Positions 9,099 to 18,150 of a DNA stretch of 64,000 nucleotides are shown here, piece after piece (position 1 is the stretch's first letter; each line of letters starts with the position of its first letter). The stretch comes from Parabacteroides goldsteinii DSM 19448 = WAL 12034 (GTDB taxonomy: Bacteria > Bacteroidota > Bacteroidia > Bacteroidales > Tannerellaceae), in NCBI RefSeq assembly GCF_000969835.1, contig NZ_KQ033912.1:310001-374000 (forward strand), in the 5' to 3' direction. The notes under the pieces were generated by a model. That model saw nothing but the letters and a program-made list of their open reading frames with translations. It searched no databases and was not told where the DNA came from. Position numbers and translations under genes: made by a program.

Positions 9099-10238
9099 AT
9101 GAAAGATTATACTCTGATATTAAAACAATTAAATGAAGCGGGGAACCTGCGTAGCTTGCCGGACATCGTCCACACTGGCAACCGGATAGAAAGAGACAGG
9201 CAGGTTATGCTAAACCTCTCCTCCAACGATTACCTGGGATTGGCGTCCCGCTCTGATCTGAGAGAGGCTTTCTTTGAAGAATGGAAGGAAAAAGGTTATC
9301 CTCTCTCCTCCTCTTCTTCCCGCCTGCTGACCGGGAATTTTACGGTATATACGGAACTAGAACAGTTGATGGCCGAACGCTTCAACCGGGAAGCCGCCTT
9401 GCTTTTCAACAGCGGTTATCATGCCAATACCGGAATACTACCGGCTTTGGCCGATAAGCAAACCCTCATCCTTGCCGACAAACTGGTACATGCCAGCATC
9501 ATTGACGGGATACTGCTCAGCGGCGCCCCTTTCCAACGATACCGCCATAACGATTACAATCAGTTGGAAACATTATTAAAGAAGAATGCCGGTCAGTACG
9601 AACAGTTATTTATCGTAACAGAAAGTATCTTTAGCATGGATGGCGACGTTGCCGACCTCCGTCGCTTGGTGGAATTGAAGAAAAGCTATCCGAACGTTTG
9701 CCTCTATGTCGACGAAGCCCATGCAATCGGTGTCCGCGGCAAAAACGGTCTCGGAATAGCCGAAGAACAGGATTGTATCCGCGAGATAGACCTGCTGGTC
9801 GGCACTTTCGGTAAAGCGCTCGCCTCTATGGGTGCCTATGTGGTCTGTAGCCGGACCATCCGGAAATATTTGGTCAACTGCATGCGTCCGCTGATATTCA
9901 GCACTGCCCTGCCTCCAGCACAGATAGCCTGGACACGTTTCATCTTCGAACGGCTTCCGGAATTTTCCTCCCTGCGTGAAGAACTCACCCTGACAAGCCA
10001 TCTGCTTTCCGATGCCCTCGAAGGCAAAGGAGGAGAAATCAGCGAAAGCCATATCATCCCTTATATAATCGGAGAAAATAACGATTGCATCAGCAAAGCC
10101 GAAGAGTTGCAACGCAAAGGCTTCTATTGTCTCCCCGTCCGTCCGCCCACGGTTCCGAAAGGAACGGCACGGATACGCTTCTCATTGACAGCGGATATAA
10201 CCACTGCGCAACTCACCCAACTGATAAAAGAAATATGA
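9099..10238 (+). CDS. bioF: 8-amino-7-oxononanoate synthase
   Basis: 379 residues. PLP-dependent alpha-oxoamine synthase condensing pimeloyl-ACP with alanine to give KAPA. Motifs: [32 protein letters not shown], the cofactor motif [11 protein letters not shown] (D205, H208), and the PLP lysine in [14 protein letters not shown] (K239). Its stop codon overlaps the next start as ATGA, which suggests translational coupling with bioG. Confidence 0.95.
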   Translation: MKDYTLILKQLNEAGNLRSLPDIVHTGNRIERDRQVMLNLSSNDYLGLASRSDLREAFFEEWKEKGYPLSSSSSRLLTGNFTVYTELEQLMAERFNREAALLFNSGYHANTGILPALADKQTLILADKLVHASIIDGILLSGAPFQRYRHNDYNQLETLLKKNAGQYEQLFIVTESIFSMDGDVADLRRLVELKKSYPNVCLYVDEAHAIGVRGKNGLGIAEEQDCIREIDLLVGTFGKALASMGAYVVCSRTIRKYLVNCMRPLIFSTALPPAQIAWTRFIFERLPEFSSLREELTLTSHLLSDALEGKGGEISESHIIPYIIGENNDCISKAEELQRKGFYCLPVRPPTVPKGTARIRFSLTADITTAQLTQLIKEI

Positions 10239-10894
10239 AAATAGAAAAACAACTCAATAGCTCCCATCCCCGTCTGCTCCTCTTCTTTGCAGGCTGGTCT
10301 GCCTCGCCCGAATCATTCACCGGACTGAAAGCAGAGAACGGAACGGATATCATGCTCTGTTATGATTACAGGGACATGACATTCCATGAAGACCTAAGCA
10401 GCTATAAGGAAATCCATCTGATTGCCTGGTCCATGGGAGTGCGTATGGCAGAACTGGCTTTAGCCGGGAAATACGCACTAACCACAGCTACCGCCGTCAA
10501 TGGCACGCCCCGGCCGATAGACGATAACTTCGGTATCCCGGAAAATATCTTCCGGGGAACACTCGACAACCTGACAGCCGAAGGTATGAAACGTTTCAAC
10601 CGACGAATGTGCGGCAGCCGGGATATACTCGCACAATACGAGAAATTTCCTGCCCGTCCGCTGGAAGAGGTTAAAGACGAGCTACAACATATTTACAATC
10701 TTTGTAACGGCCAATCAATGACAAATGCAGACGACACAACATCCATACAATGGACACGTGCCATTATAAGCTCGGACGATCATATCTTTCCGGCTGCCTA
10801 TCAACGCAACTACTGGAACGGACGTTGCCCGGTAACAGAAATCACAGCACCTCATTATCCTTTTTATTTATGGAAACAGTGGAACGAATTATAA
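10235..10894 (+). CDS. bioG: Pimeloyl-ACP methyl ester esterase, BioG type (DUF452)
   Basis: 219 residues, alpha/beta-hydrolase fold. BioG removes the methyl group from pimeloyl-ACP methyl ester, ending the BioC-initiated pimelate branch; it replaces BioH in Bacteroidetes and others. Seen: [15 protein letters not shown] (oxyanion region), a CYDYRD strand, and the nucleophile elbow [10 protein letters not shown] with Ser at 66. The start at 10235 gives the usual length and the ATGA overlap with bioF; an earlier in-frame ATG at 10085 lies deep inside bioF and is rejected. Its last 25 nt overlap bioC. Confidence 0.85.
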   Translation: MKIEKQLNSSHPRLLLFFAGWSASPESFTGLKAENGTDIMLCYDYRDMTFHEDLSSYKEIHLIAWSMGVRMAELALAGKYALTTATAVNGTPRPIDDNFGIPENIFRGTLDNLTAEGMKRFNRRMCGSRDILAQYEKFPARPLEEVKDELQHIYNLCNGQSMTNADDTTSIQWTRAIISSDDHIFPAAYQRNYWNGRCPVTEITAPHYPFYLWKQWNEL

Positions 10895-11631
10895 CTCGCT
10901 TCAGCCGCGCACTGGATAGTTACGACCTGCATGCCGATGCACAGCAACAAATCTGCCGGAAACTCACCGGTATATTATCGCGTTACACCGGCATCCATTT
11001 CCAGCGTGCCCTTGAAATTGGTTGCGGAACGGGCGGTTTCACCCGTCTTTTGAAAGAAAGTTGCGTTATCGACGAATGGTATCTAAACGATATCTGTGAC
11101 GGTTGCCGGGAGAAAGTAGCCTCCCTGTTCCCCGGACAGTCACTACTCTTTATCGCCGGAAATGCGGAAGAGATCGACTTTCCCGGTCGCTTCGACCTGA
11201 TCGCATCTGCTTCCGCATTTCAATGGATGAAGGAGCCTATACAATTCCTTCATAAACTGGCTGGAATGCTTTCCCCTAACGGGACTTTACTATTCAATAC
11301 CTTTGCCCCCGGCAATTTAGCAGAGATCAGGCAATTGACTAGCAAAGGTTTAACATACCCTTCTGGCGAACTGCTGACGGAATGGCTGGAGGAAGATTTT
11401 CATCTGATTCACCTGAGAGAAGAAGAAATAATCCTCACTTTCGACACACCGCTCGATGTACTCCGCCATTTAAAGCATACAGGGGTAACCGCTACCGGCG
11501 ACGGCACCTGGACACGCGGCAAACAAACAGATTTCTGCCGGGATTATCAGGAACTGTTCCATACAAATAATAATCAGGTAACACTCACTTACCGCCCACT
11601 CTATGTGCTGGCAGTAAAAAAACAAGCATAA
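10870..11631 (+). CDS. bioC: Malonyl-ACP O-methyltransferase
   Basis: 253 residues, class-I SAM methyltransferase. It methylates malonyl-ACP so that fatty-acid synthesis can build the pimeloyl chain. Seen: [20 protein letters not shown], typical of BioC N-termini; the SAM loop ALEIGCGTGGFTRLL (GCGTG at 51-55); DLIASASAFQWM; and LLFNTFAPGN. The ATG at 10870 is chosen because homology begins there; it lies inside the end of bioG, so the two overlap by 25 nt. An in-frame ATG at 10750 is inside bioG. Confidence 0.92.
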   Translation: METVERIITRFSRALDSYDLHADAQQQICRKLTGILSRYTGIHFQRALEIGCGTGGFTRLLKESCVIDEWYLNDICDGCREKVASLFPGQSLLFIAGNAEEIDFPGRFDLIASASAFQWMKEPIQFLHKLAGMLSPNGTLLFNTFAPGNLAEIRQLTSKGLTYPSGELLTEWLEEDFHLIHLREEEIILTFDTPLDVLRHLKHTGVTATGDGTWTRGKQTDFCRDYQELFHTNNNQVTLTYRPLYVLAVKKQA

Positions 11632-11634
11632 AAA

Positions 11635-12318
11635 ATGAAAGGAAAAGTCTTATTTATTTCAGGCATCGACACCAATATCGGCAAGACCTATGCTACTGGT
11701 ATCCTCGCCCGTGCCCTGGCCGAAAAGGGCAAAACGGTCATCACCCAGAAGATGATACAAACAGGTTGTACGGAAGTATCGGAAGATATTGAAATGCACC
11801 GACAATTACAGGATATCCCCTTTACCGAAGAGGATAAGGCCGGCCTCACCTGTCCTTACATCTTCACGTATCCCTGTTCGCCGCACATGGCTGCCGAACG
11901 CGACGGACGCACCATCGACCTGTCGACCATCACCGAAGCGACACGCAAGTTACAGGAGAAATATGAATATGTCCTTCTCGAAGGTGCCGGCGGACTGATG
12001 GTTCCGAATGATTTCAACTCGCTCACCATCGATTACGTAAAGGAACAAAATTATCCGGTCCTGCTCGTCACCTCCGGAAAACTGGGAAGTATCAACCATA
12101 CCCTGCTCAGCCTTTTTGCCTGTAAACAATATGGAGTAGAAGTAAAAGCACTGGTCTACAATCTCTATCCGGAAACGGACAAATTAATTGCCGATAATAC
12201 GATGGAGTATCTCACCCAGTATCTTGAAAAGGAGTTTCCGGGAACAGCATTTATCTGTTTGCCGGAATATAAAGAAGAAATGAATATAAATGATATTTCG
12301 ATAACCGAGCTACTTTGA
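11635..12318 (+). CDS. bioD: ATP-dependent dethiobiotin synthetase
   Basis: 227 residues. It closes the ureido ring of dethiobiotin from diaminononanoate, CO2 and ATP. The P-loop GIDTNIGKTYA is at residues 10-20, with Lys17 and Thr18. Other BioD motifs are QKMIQTG, PYIFTYPCSPHMAAE, VLLEGAGGLMVP and VTSGKLGSINHTLLS. The start is 3 nt after the bioC stop. Last gene of the operon. Its stop codon lies inside the first palindrome of the 12315-12400 array. Confidence 0.95.
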   Translation: MKGKVLFISGIDTNIGKTYATGILARALAEKGKTVITQKMIQTGCTEVSEDIEMHRQLQDIPFTEEDKAGLTCPYIFTYPCSPHMAAERDGRTIDLSTITEATRKLQEKYEYVLLEGAGGLMVPNDFNSLTIDYVKEQNYPVLLVTSGKLGSINHTLLSLFACKQYGVEVKALVYNLYPETDKLIADNTMEYLTQYLEKEFPGTAFICLPEYKEEMNINDISITELL

Positions 12319-12400
12319 CGACAGTCGTCAACGAGAAGTGACGTAAGTCGTCAACCACCATTGACGGAGATCGTCACCTCTCGTTGACGGTCACCGTCAA
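12315..12400. repeat. Array of four TGACG/CGTCA palindromes nested in a larger inverted repeat
   Basis: Four dyads in 86 bp: TTGACGACaGTCGTCAA (12315-12331), TGACGtaagtCGTCA (12339-12353), TGACGgagatCGTCA (12362-12376), TTGACGGTcACCGTCAA (12384-12400). The 17-nt arms at 12327-12343 and 12372-12388 also pair with each other with one mismatch, so the whole block can fold as one long cruciform. There is no T-run. It lies between convergent bioD and the DUF1232 gene. It resembles REP-type palindromic elements or a multimeric operator. Confidence 0.75.
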
Positions 12401-12439
12401 AACAAACCAATCAACTAGTAATCGCTAAAAAGTATCCCG

Positions 12440-12835
12440 TTACAAATTATCCGTCCCAATAATCTCCGATACCCGAGCATTGGCACGAGCCTTGATTTCA
12501 GGAGTGATACTATCTTTTACCAACTTCAGGACCAACGTCATTACGGCAATATCATCCGTAAAACCGATAACAGGCAGGATGCCGTCCGGTATCAAATCAA
12601 TCGGCAGGATAAAATAACCGAGGGCACCGACAATATAAGCTTTATGCTGGAGAGAAACTTTATCGTCCTGCAACATATAATAAAGTGTAAACACCGGTAA
12701 TAACACAGTAGCTCCCACCTTTTTGGCTACCCGTTCAACCTTTTTCCAAAAACGGTTATCCGAATAATAGGTTCCGTATTTCTGCACTTCGTGTACCTCT
12801 TCAAAAGGAACATCTTCAATTCTATTTGTACTCAT
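12440..12835 (-). CDS. YkvA-like DUF1232 protein
   Basis: About 131 residues. The core KVSLQHKAYIVGALGYFILP, then IDLIPDGILPVIGFTDDIAV, is the DUF1232 signature seen in YkvA-type small membrane-associated proteins of unknown function. The start is taken at the second ATG (12835, MSTNRIEDVPF); an ATG six codons upstream (12853) is possible. It converges on bioD and stands alone. Confidence 0.8.
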   Translation of the reverse strand: MSTNRIEDVPFEEVHEVQKYGTYYSDNRFWKKVERVAKKVGATVLLPVFTLYYMLQDDKVSLQHKAYIVGALGYFILPIDLIPDGILPVIGFTDDIAVMTLVLKLVKDSITPEIKARANARVSEIIGTDNL

Positions 12836-12985
12836 ACTCGTTGTTTTTACCAATCAGAGCAGTTCACAGACTGCCCCTTCCTACGGGCAAAGATACTAAT
12901 TTTATCCAGCCATGCAAATCCTTATCTTCGCTGTTCATACTTCCGACTAAACCTGCTAAACAACAGGAAACCGGCAAAAGCCGAA

Positions 12986-13044
12986 GCGATACCGACTGTT
13001 GAATGAGAAAAGACCTGTTATATTTATATAGGTGTCGGTATCGC
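12986..13044. repeat. 11-bp inverted repeat with 37-nt loop
   Basis: GCGATACCGAC (12986-12996) and GTCGGTATCGC (13034-13044) are exact reverse complements. They lie in the 12854-13139 intergenic stretch, which holds no gene supported here. Weak open frames exist on the minus strand but none has recognisable protein character. Confidence 0.5.
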
Positions 13045-13139
13045 CCATCCAAAGAAGCTGTGCTTCCTGGGAAAGACCTGAGCGGGTGAACGTTCGTGAA
13101 GGGGGAAAACGAAGCGTCCGGAGCAAGGGTCAATTATTT

Positions 13140-14033
13140 CTACAAATGCAATTGCAACCCGAAAGAAACCGGATGAAGAGCCGGTCCTTTTTTACTCTCA
13201 AACATTTCAATAGGCGAATACTTGAAGTAAGCTCCTATGCAGCCGACACCCGCTTGAAAAAGAAGGTCCATCGTAACAGGACGAAGGTTCATGCCACCAT
13301 CCATTTTCTGCTTCCGGGTCTTTCCACGTTCGTCATCATAAACAACTTTGGAAGAAGAGGTTGTCTTGATCACTCCAATGACACCACCGGAAACGAAGAA
13401 ACGGGGTTTATGTCTTTTCTTCGGTGTCTGCCATTCGAGCAATACAGGAATGGTAAGGCTGGTCATATTCAGTTTACTCTTTTTATAAATAACACCTTCG
13501 GGAGCAGGAACCAGCTGGGTAACACCGTCTACCTCCTGGAAATGAGCGTTTTCATCTATACGGTAACGATTCCAGCGCAGACCGGCACCAGTCACCAGTG
13601 CCCAGTTATACCGGGAGAACGGAAAGCTGAACTCCATAAAATTCAGATTATATTCCAGCGATTTCCCTTTGCGCAGCGAAACATCGTCTCCATCGAAACT
13701 GTTGAAGCCCATACCGAAGCCGGCCCAGTGGGCGGAAAAATCCCTGTCCCAGGTGGGAACAGGTATATTCAACGTCTTGATATGTTTGCGACGTTCGTAA
13801 CTTTGCCCGTCACGGTAGTGCCCTTCAAAAACCATTTCATCATCAACCGCTTCACCATTTTCATCCAGCTCATATACCCGCACCTTCATCCGGTCGCCGT
13901 TATCTTTGACTTCTATACGTTTCTTTTCCAATGTGATAATCGTATCGGCCGATATCGGTTCTACCTCTGCTGCCAACAAACCCATCACGGGGAGACAGGC
14001 TGCCATAATCAGTATTAATCTTTTCATCTTCAT
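13140..14033 (-). CDS. Outer-membrane beta-barrel protein of an ECF sigma operon
   Basis: 297 residues with a signal peptide (LILIMAACLPVMGLLAAE). After a charged linker come alternating amphipathic strands (SAHWAGFGMGFNSF, LEYNLNFMEFSFPF, WALVTGAGLRWNRY, LTIPVLLEWQTP, RFFVSGGVIGVI, FQAGVGCIGAYFKYSP) and a C-terminal strand ending VSFGLQLHL, as expected of a small PorT-like outer-membrane barrel. It is last in the order sigma, anti-sigma, DUF6108-like, barrel, with short spacing. The substrate or role is unknown. Confidence 0.75.
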   Translation of the reverse strand: MKMKRLILIMAACLPVMGLLAAEVEPISADTIITLEKKRIEVKDNGDRMKVRVYELDENGEAVDDEMVFEGHYRDGQSYERRKHIKTLNIPVPTWDRDFSAHWAGFGMGFNSFDGDDVSLRKGKSLEYNLNFMEFSFPFSRYNWALVTGAGLRWNRYRIDENAHFQEVDGVTQLVPAPEGVIYKKSKLNMTSLTIPVLLEWQTPKKRHKPRFFVSGGVIGVIKTTSSSKVVYDDERGKTRKQKMDGGMNLRPVTMDLLFQAGVGCIGAYFKYSPIEMFESKKGPALHPVSFGLQLHL

Positions 14034-14047
14034 ATAGTTTTATTCGT

Positions 14048-14521
14048 TTATAAATCTTTTTTAGTGAACAAGATAGTAATCAGGTCATCACTATCCAAAT
14101 CTCCTTCGATATAGACCAGGGTTATCACGCCTTTTGCATTGACTTTGAAAAGGACAAAACGGTTTATATCGGCCTCCTTACCCGGCAACTGGTAATAAGC
14201 GGAAATCACACCGCCATCGTCGGTCACTTCCTTTATCTTACGGGCGCCTTTCTGGTCTGCCTCCAAACACTGACGGGTGAAACGCAAGGCATCCGGATCA
14301 TTCTTGATCGTAATGCTCTTATAGCGGGTCATACCGTACGTCTCGAGCATTTCGTTGGAAAGTTCCACCATCGTTACATTCTTTTTACGACCGTAACGCT
14401 GGAAAACATCCTGTATCTTCAGGTCCTTCTGCAAGACCTCAGCATCTGTTGCCCCTACTCCGGCAGGAAACAGCATAAGGGCTGCCAACCATACTAATAA
14501 TGTGTATTTAATCTGTTTCAT
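14048..14521 (-). CDS. DUF6108-like secreted protein
   Basis: 157 residues from the preferred ATG at 14521 (MKQIKYTLLVWLAALMLFPA, a signal peptide); an ATG at 14548 would add nine residues and overlap the anti-sigma gene by 14 nt. The mature part has KIQDVFQRYGRKKNVTMVEL, SNEMLETYGMTRYKSITIKN, and ends TLVYIEGDLDSDDLITILF. This resembles the Bacteroidetes family I recall as DUF6108, found beside ECF sigma genes; the family name is from memory. It is probably periplasmic, with unknown function. Confidence 0.65.
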   Translation of the reverse strand: MKQIKYTLLVWLAALMLFPAGVGATDAEVLQKDLKIQDVFQRYGRKKNVTMVELSNEMLETYGMTRYKSITIKNDPDALRFTRQCLEADQKGARKIKEVTDDGGVISAYYQLPGKEADINRFVLFKVNAKGVITLVYIEGDLDSDDLITILFTKKDL

Positions 14522-14534
14522 CGCAACATGTTTT

Positions 14535-15062
14535 TTATTCGTCATCACTGAATATGGAACTGAGTTCCTTTAATTGGTTATCTATGATCCGGCGATCTGC
14601 TTCATCCTTATCTTCTTCGGGAAAATATTCGTCTGCAGGAGTGGCCACCTCATGCAACGCTTCAAAAGCCGAAGAGCGAACCTTATGGATATCGGTATAG
14701 CACCGACCGTTTATCACTACATAATTATCTGAACAGAAACAGGGATCGGCCGGATAGAGCAACTGACTGATTCCCAAGAACACCAGCACACAAGCAGCAA
14801 CTGCCGACAGGACATAAACCACCGACTTGCGATTCAACCGGAAACGCTTTTCCGGAAGTGCTTCGGGAGCGATCTCCGACCATATCTCTTCTGCCATATC
14901 CCTTTCAGCCGTAATCTCCTCATCGAAATAAGCAAACAAAGGTTTGTAGGCAGACAGGTTTTCCGGAACATTGTCTGAAGCGAAGAAACGACGGAGCTTC
15001 TGCTCTTCTTCCGCCGAAGTCTCTCCTTCAAAATACCGATTCAATAATTCATCTATATTCAT
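14535..15062 (-). CDS. Putative membrane-bound anti-sigma factor
   Basis: 175 residues. The cytoplasmic N-terminal part (MNIDELLNRYFEGETSAEEE and following) is the usual start of Bacteroidetes anti-sigma factors. One membrane segment follows (VVYVLSAVAACVLVFLGISQ), then a periplasmic tail with a CFCS pair and an acidic end. Its ATG overlaps the sigma gene stop as ATGA, so translation is coupled to the sigma gene. That coupling would be upset by the internal stop in the sigma gene. Confidence 0.75.
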   Translation of the reverse strand: MNIDELLNRYFEGETSAEEEQKLRRFFASDNVPENLSAYKPLFAYFDEEITAERDMAEEIWSEIAPEALPEKRFRLNRKSVVYVLSAVAACVLVFLGISQLLYPADPCFCSDNYVVINGRCYTDIHKVRSSAFEALHEVATPADEYFPEEDKDEADRRIIDNQLKELSSIFSDDE

Positions 15063-15568
15063 AATTGCTCCTGTTTGTTTAATAATAAAAACTGTTCCCG
15101 TATCTTCTTCCTGGCTCTCGAGAGGTTGGAACGGATAGCTTCGACCTGAGAGCCGGTTATCTCCGCTATCTCCCCAATCTCATAGCCTTCCACATCTTTC
15201 ATCCGGATGATGGTTTGCTGTACAGCAGGCAGTTGGCTGATCAGTTACCGGATACGGGCGGCGGCATCCTGTTGTTCCAACTGTTCAGCCGGTGAACGGT
15301 ATCCTGAATCCAGCGACAGTGTCTCTATATCGGGACCTTCCGGCCGGCGAGCTCGTAGTTTATCCAAAGCCAGATTCTTGGTGACCTGCATCGCCAGTGC
15401 TTCCACGCTATTGTAGCCGTCCAGTTTCTCACGGATATACCACAACTTCAAAAAAGTCTCCTGCACGATATCCTCGGCATCGGCCTTTTCCTGCATCAGT
15501 CTCAGGGAAAAGTTGATCAGCTTATCCCGGAGTGGTAAGACGGTTATTTTAAACGTTTCAAGTTCCAT
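15059..15568 (-). pseudogene. ECF sigma-70 factor with in-frame premature stop
   Basis: From ATG 15568 (MELETFKITVLPLRDKLINF) the frame gives sigma region 2 (LRLMQEKADAEDIVQETFLK) and the linker, then TAA at codon 108 (15245-15247). Beyond it the same frame stays open for 61 codons and codes a complete region 4: QLPAVQQTIIRMKDVEGYEI, then GEIAEITGSQVEAIRSNLSR and ARKKIREQF. It ends at TGA 15059-15061, overlapping the anti-sigma ATG. A single substitution, for example CAA, GAA or AAA to TAA, explains it. The truncated product would keep core-binding region 2 but lose -35 recognition. It could also be a sequencing error. Confidence 0.88.
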
Positions 15569-15638
15569 TCTGTTATTATGACGACAAAGGAAGGAAAACA
15601 TAACACGAAAATTCCAGATTTTTGCCAGAATTATTGCA

Positions 15639-15646
15639 TAACTTTG
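15639..15646 (+). promoter_or_regulatory. Candidate -7 element for the two-component system
   Basis: TAACTTTG matches TAnnTTTG fully, 20 nt before the response-regulator ATG, in the divergent region between it and the sigma gene. Confidence 0.55.
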
Positions 15647-15665
15647 TAAATAAATAAGATAGCCC

Positions 15666-16346
15666 ATGAAAATTCTGATTGTAGAAGATGAAGATTCTTT
15701 GCGTGAAGTAATGATCCGTTCGTTGGAAAAGGAGCGCTATGTCGTGGAAAGTGCAGCCAACTATCAGGATGCTTTGCTGAAGATCAACGATTATGATTAC
15801 GATTGTATCGTGCTGGATATCATGTTGCCGGGCGGTAGCGGCCTCAGTTTACTGGAAGAATTGAAGAAGATGCGGAAGAAAGACAGTGTTATCATCGTCT
15901 CCGCCAAAGACTCGATCGAAGATAAAGTGACCGGTCTCGACCTCGGTGCCGACGACTATCTGACCAAGCCTTTCCACCTGGCCGAGCTGAATGCCCGGAT
16001 CAAATGCATCATCCGCCGGAAACAACAGGATGGCGAAATGCATATCAACCTGGCAAACATTATTGTCTACCCGGACCGCCATGCCGTATATATTAATGAA
16101 GAAGAACTGGTGTTGAACCGCAAAGAGTTCGACCTGCTTTACTATTTTGTCACCAACCCCGACCGCCTGATCAGCAAAGGGGCACTGGCCGAATCTATCT
16201 GGGGAGATTATATCGACCAGGCAGACAGCTTCGACTTTATTTACAGCCAGGTAAAAAACCTGCGCAAGAAACTAAAGTCTGCCGGAGCGACAGCCGAAAT
16301 CAAAGCAGTCTACGGTTTTGGCTATAAAATGGTAAACGAAGAATAA
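15666..16346 (+). CDS. OmpR-family response regulator
   Basis: 226 residues. Receiver domain with acidic pocket VEDED at 7-10, phosphoacceptor D51 (CIVLDIMLPGGSGL), and the conserved Lys in GADDYLTKPFH. The C-terminal winged helix has EFDLLYYFVTNPDRLISKGA, then AESIWGDY, and ends VYGFGYKMVNEE. It probably controls genes for envelope functions together with the histidine kinase 5 nt downstream. It resembles the RprY type of Bacteroides in layout, but orthology was not tested. Confidence 0.93.
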   Translation: MKILIVEDEDSLREVMIRSLEKERYVVESAANYQDALLKINDYDYDCIVLDIMLPGGSGLSLLEELKKMRKKDSVIIVSAKDSIEDKVTGLDLGADDYLTKPFHLAELNARIKCIIRRKQQDGEMHINLANIIVYPDRHAVYINEEELVLNRKEFDLLYYFVTNPDRLISKGALAESIWGDYIDQADSFDFIYSQVKNLRKKLKSAGATAEIKAVYGFGYKMVNEE

Positions 16347-16350
16347 CACG

Positions 16351-17619
16351 ATGAAACTGATCCACTATACATTCCGCAACCTGTCGATTCCATTATTGAT
16401 TATCCTGACCGCCTGGGCCTGCTGTTTCTATTTCGTCATCATGCATGAGATAGACGACGAGACCAACGACAGCCTGGAGAATTATAAGGAGATCATTATC
16501 AAGAGTGTCCTTGCCGACAGCACATTACTGCGTGACCATGTCGACATCATGACCAAATATTATATCCGTGAAGTCCCGGAGGCGGAAGCGGAACTGGATA
16601 AAGACGAGTTCTTCGACTCCACCACCTATATCGAAATCGAAATGGAATACGAACCGGTCCGTGTATTACGTACCTGGTTCATGACTTCCGACCGGAAATA
16701 TTACGAGTTGACCATCGAAACTTCAACCCTCGAGAAAGAAGATATGGCCGAAGCAATCTTCTGGAGTATCATTATATTATATGTCAGCCTGCTTTGTTGT
16801 ATCCTGCTGGTATCGCACTTTGTATTCAAATCCAGCTTCCGCCCCCTTTATACGCTCGTTAAATGGCTGAAAGAATACCGCCCCGGAAAACAACCGGCTC
16901 CATTGGTAAACGAAACCCAAGTGGAAGAATTCAAAATCCTGAATACGGCCATACAAACAGCCATGGAACGGAATACAGCCATGTATAACCAACAAAAACA
17001 GTTCGTCGAGAATGCTTCCCACGAACTGCAAACACCGTTAGCTATCTGCATGAACAAACTGGAACTTCTCAGCGAGGACCCTGATTGCACGGAAGAACAG
17101 CTTTCCGAAATAGCCGGAATCAATCATACGCTCCGTGGGATTATAAAGACGAACAAATCCTTGTTACTCCTTTCACGTATCGACAACAAACAGTTCCCCG
17201 ACACCTCCGAGATAGAGTTCAACAAGCTGATCGACAGACTCCTGCCGGATTATAAAGAGATGTATGAATACAAAAATATACAGGTATCCTATACGGAAAC
17301 CGGTTTATTAACATATACGATGAACGAATCGCTGGCTACTACCCTGGTCAGCAATTTATTAAAGAACGCGTTTATACATAATATAGAAAACGGAACAATC
17401 GCCATTACAGTAACCAGCCGTACATTAACTGTTGCCAACAGTTGCGACAGTCCGAAACTGAATGAAGCTACTTTGTTCAACCGTTTTGAAAAACAGACAC
17501 ATAAGAAAGATTCAACCGGACTGGGATTAGCGATCGTTAAATCGATTGTTTCCATTTACGGGATAAATATAAAATATGAATATAATGGGCTGCATCAGTT
17601 CATTTTAACATTCAAATAA
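16351..17619 (+). CDS. Sensor histidine kinase
   Basis: 422 residues. Two membrane segments (about 11-31 and 136-157) enclose a roughly 105-residue periplasmic sensor with many acidic residues. A linker leads to the HisKA domain with phospho-acceptor His224 (ENASHELQTPLA). The ATPase domain shows the N box (NLLKNAFIHN), a shortened G1 region, and G2 DSTGLGLAIVKSI. It probably phosphorylates the adjacent OmpR-type regulator. The PepSY-like secreted proteins downstream may be its targets or accessory sensors. Confidence 0.92.
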   Translation: MKLIHYTFRNLSIPLLIILTAWACCFYFVIMHEIDDETNDSLENYKEIIIKSVLADSTLLRDHVDIMTKYYIREVPEAEAELDKDEFFDSTTYIEIEMEYEPVRVLRTWFMTSDRKYYELTIETSTLEKEDMAEAIFWSIIILYVSLLCCILLVSHFVFKSSFRPLYTLVKWLKEYRPGKQPAPLVNETQVEEFKILNTAIQTAMERNTAMYNQQKQFVENASHELQTPLAICMNKLELLSEDPDCTEEQLSEIAGINHTLRGIIKTNKSLLLLSRIDNKQFPDTSEIEFNKLIDRLLPDYKEMYEYKNIQVSYTETGLLTYTMNESLATTLVSNLLKNAFIHNIENGTIAITVTSRTLTVANSCDSPKLNEATLFNRFEKQTHKKDSTGLGLAIVKSIVSIYGINIKYEYNGLHQFILTFK

Positions 17620-17685
17620 TCATTTTTCCCAAATCTTTCCCAAATGTCACCTTTTCTTTGCAGTATAAATTAAAAGAAGAAAGTC

Positions 17686-18126
17686 ATGAAAAAGTTCGGA
17701 TTAATTCTGGTCAGCCTGTTATTATCGACAATGGCCATTTTCGCAGACAACGAGAAGATTACAAGAGACAAATCGGTATTGCCTTCTGTATGTCGCAACT
17801 TCCTGTCAGACCATTTCGGACAGACAGATATCTCGCATATAAAAATAGAAAGCAATCTGTTAGGAACAAAAGGATATGACGTGATCCTTACCAACGGAAT
17901 TAATGTGGAATTTGACAAGTCCGGCGAATGGAAAGAGATCGAAGCGCGCCATGCCTCCATCCCTTTAGAAATCCTGCCTGCCAGAATAGCTGATTATATA
18001 AGGAAGAATTTTGCCGATAGCAAGGTAATCTCTGTGGACAAAGACACACGCGAATATGAAGTCAAGTTAAACAATGACCTTGAACTCAAATTCGACCGTA
18101 ACGGTAACTTTAAGAAATTCGATTAA
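17686..18126 (+). CDS. PepSY-like (DUF2874) secreted protein
   Basis: 146 residues with a signal peptide (FGLILVSLLLSTMAIFAD). The mature part is two short PepSY-like units of the beta-lactamase-inhibitor-like fold: the first ends YDVILTNGINVEFDKSGEWK, the second YEVKLNNDLELKFDRNGNFK. The family is exported in Bacteroidetes and often lies next to two-component systems; the role is unknown. First of three paralogous genes after the kinase. An imperfect promoter (TTTCTTTG, 17653-17660) precedes it. Confidence 0.85.
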   Translation: MKKFGLILVSLLLSTMAIFADNEKITRDKSVLPSVCRNFLSDHFGQTDISHIKIESNLLGTKGYDVILTNGINVEFDKSGEWKEIEARHASIPLEILPARIADYIRKNFADSKVISVDKDTREYEVKLNNDLELKFDRNGNFKKFD

Positions 18127-18150
18127 CAAAACAACAAAAAGAAAATAAGT

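Noticed and set aside
9606..10112. 168-codon minus-strand open frame inside bioF
   Set aside because: Antisense to catalytic residues of bioF; shadow frame.
6824..12318. Search for a BirA-type operator at the biotin operon
   Set aside because: No clear long inverted repeat other than the terminator hairpin was found upstream of bioB, so none is annotated.
12315..12400. CRISPR-like interpretation of the repeat array
   Set aside because: Units are short palindromes of different length with 8-10 nt between them; there are no 25-40 nt direct repeats, unique spacers or cas genes.
12864..13133. 89-codon minus-strand open frame between the DUF1232 and beta-barrel genes
   Set aside because: Contains an inverted repeat and no recognisable domain; could be a real small protein but cannot be supported.
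13032..14018. 328-codon plus-strand open frame opposite the beta-barrel gene
   Set aside because: The minus-strand protein has a signal peptide and barrel strands and sits in an operon; the plus-strand translation has no such logic.
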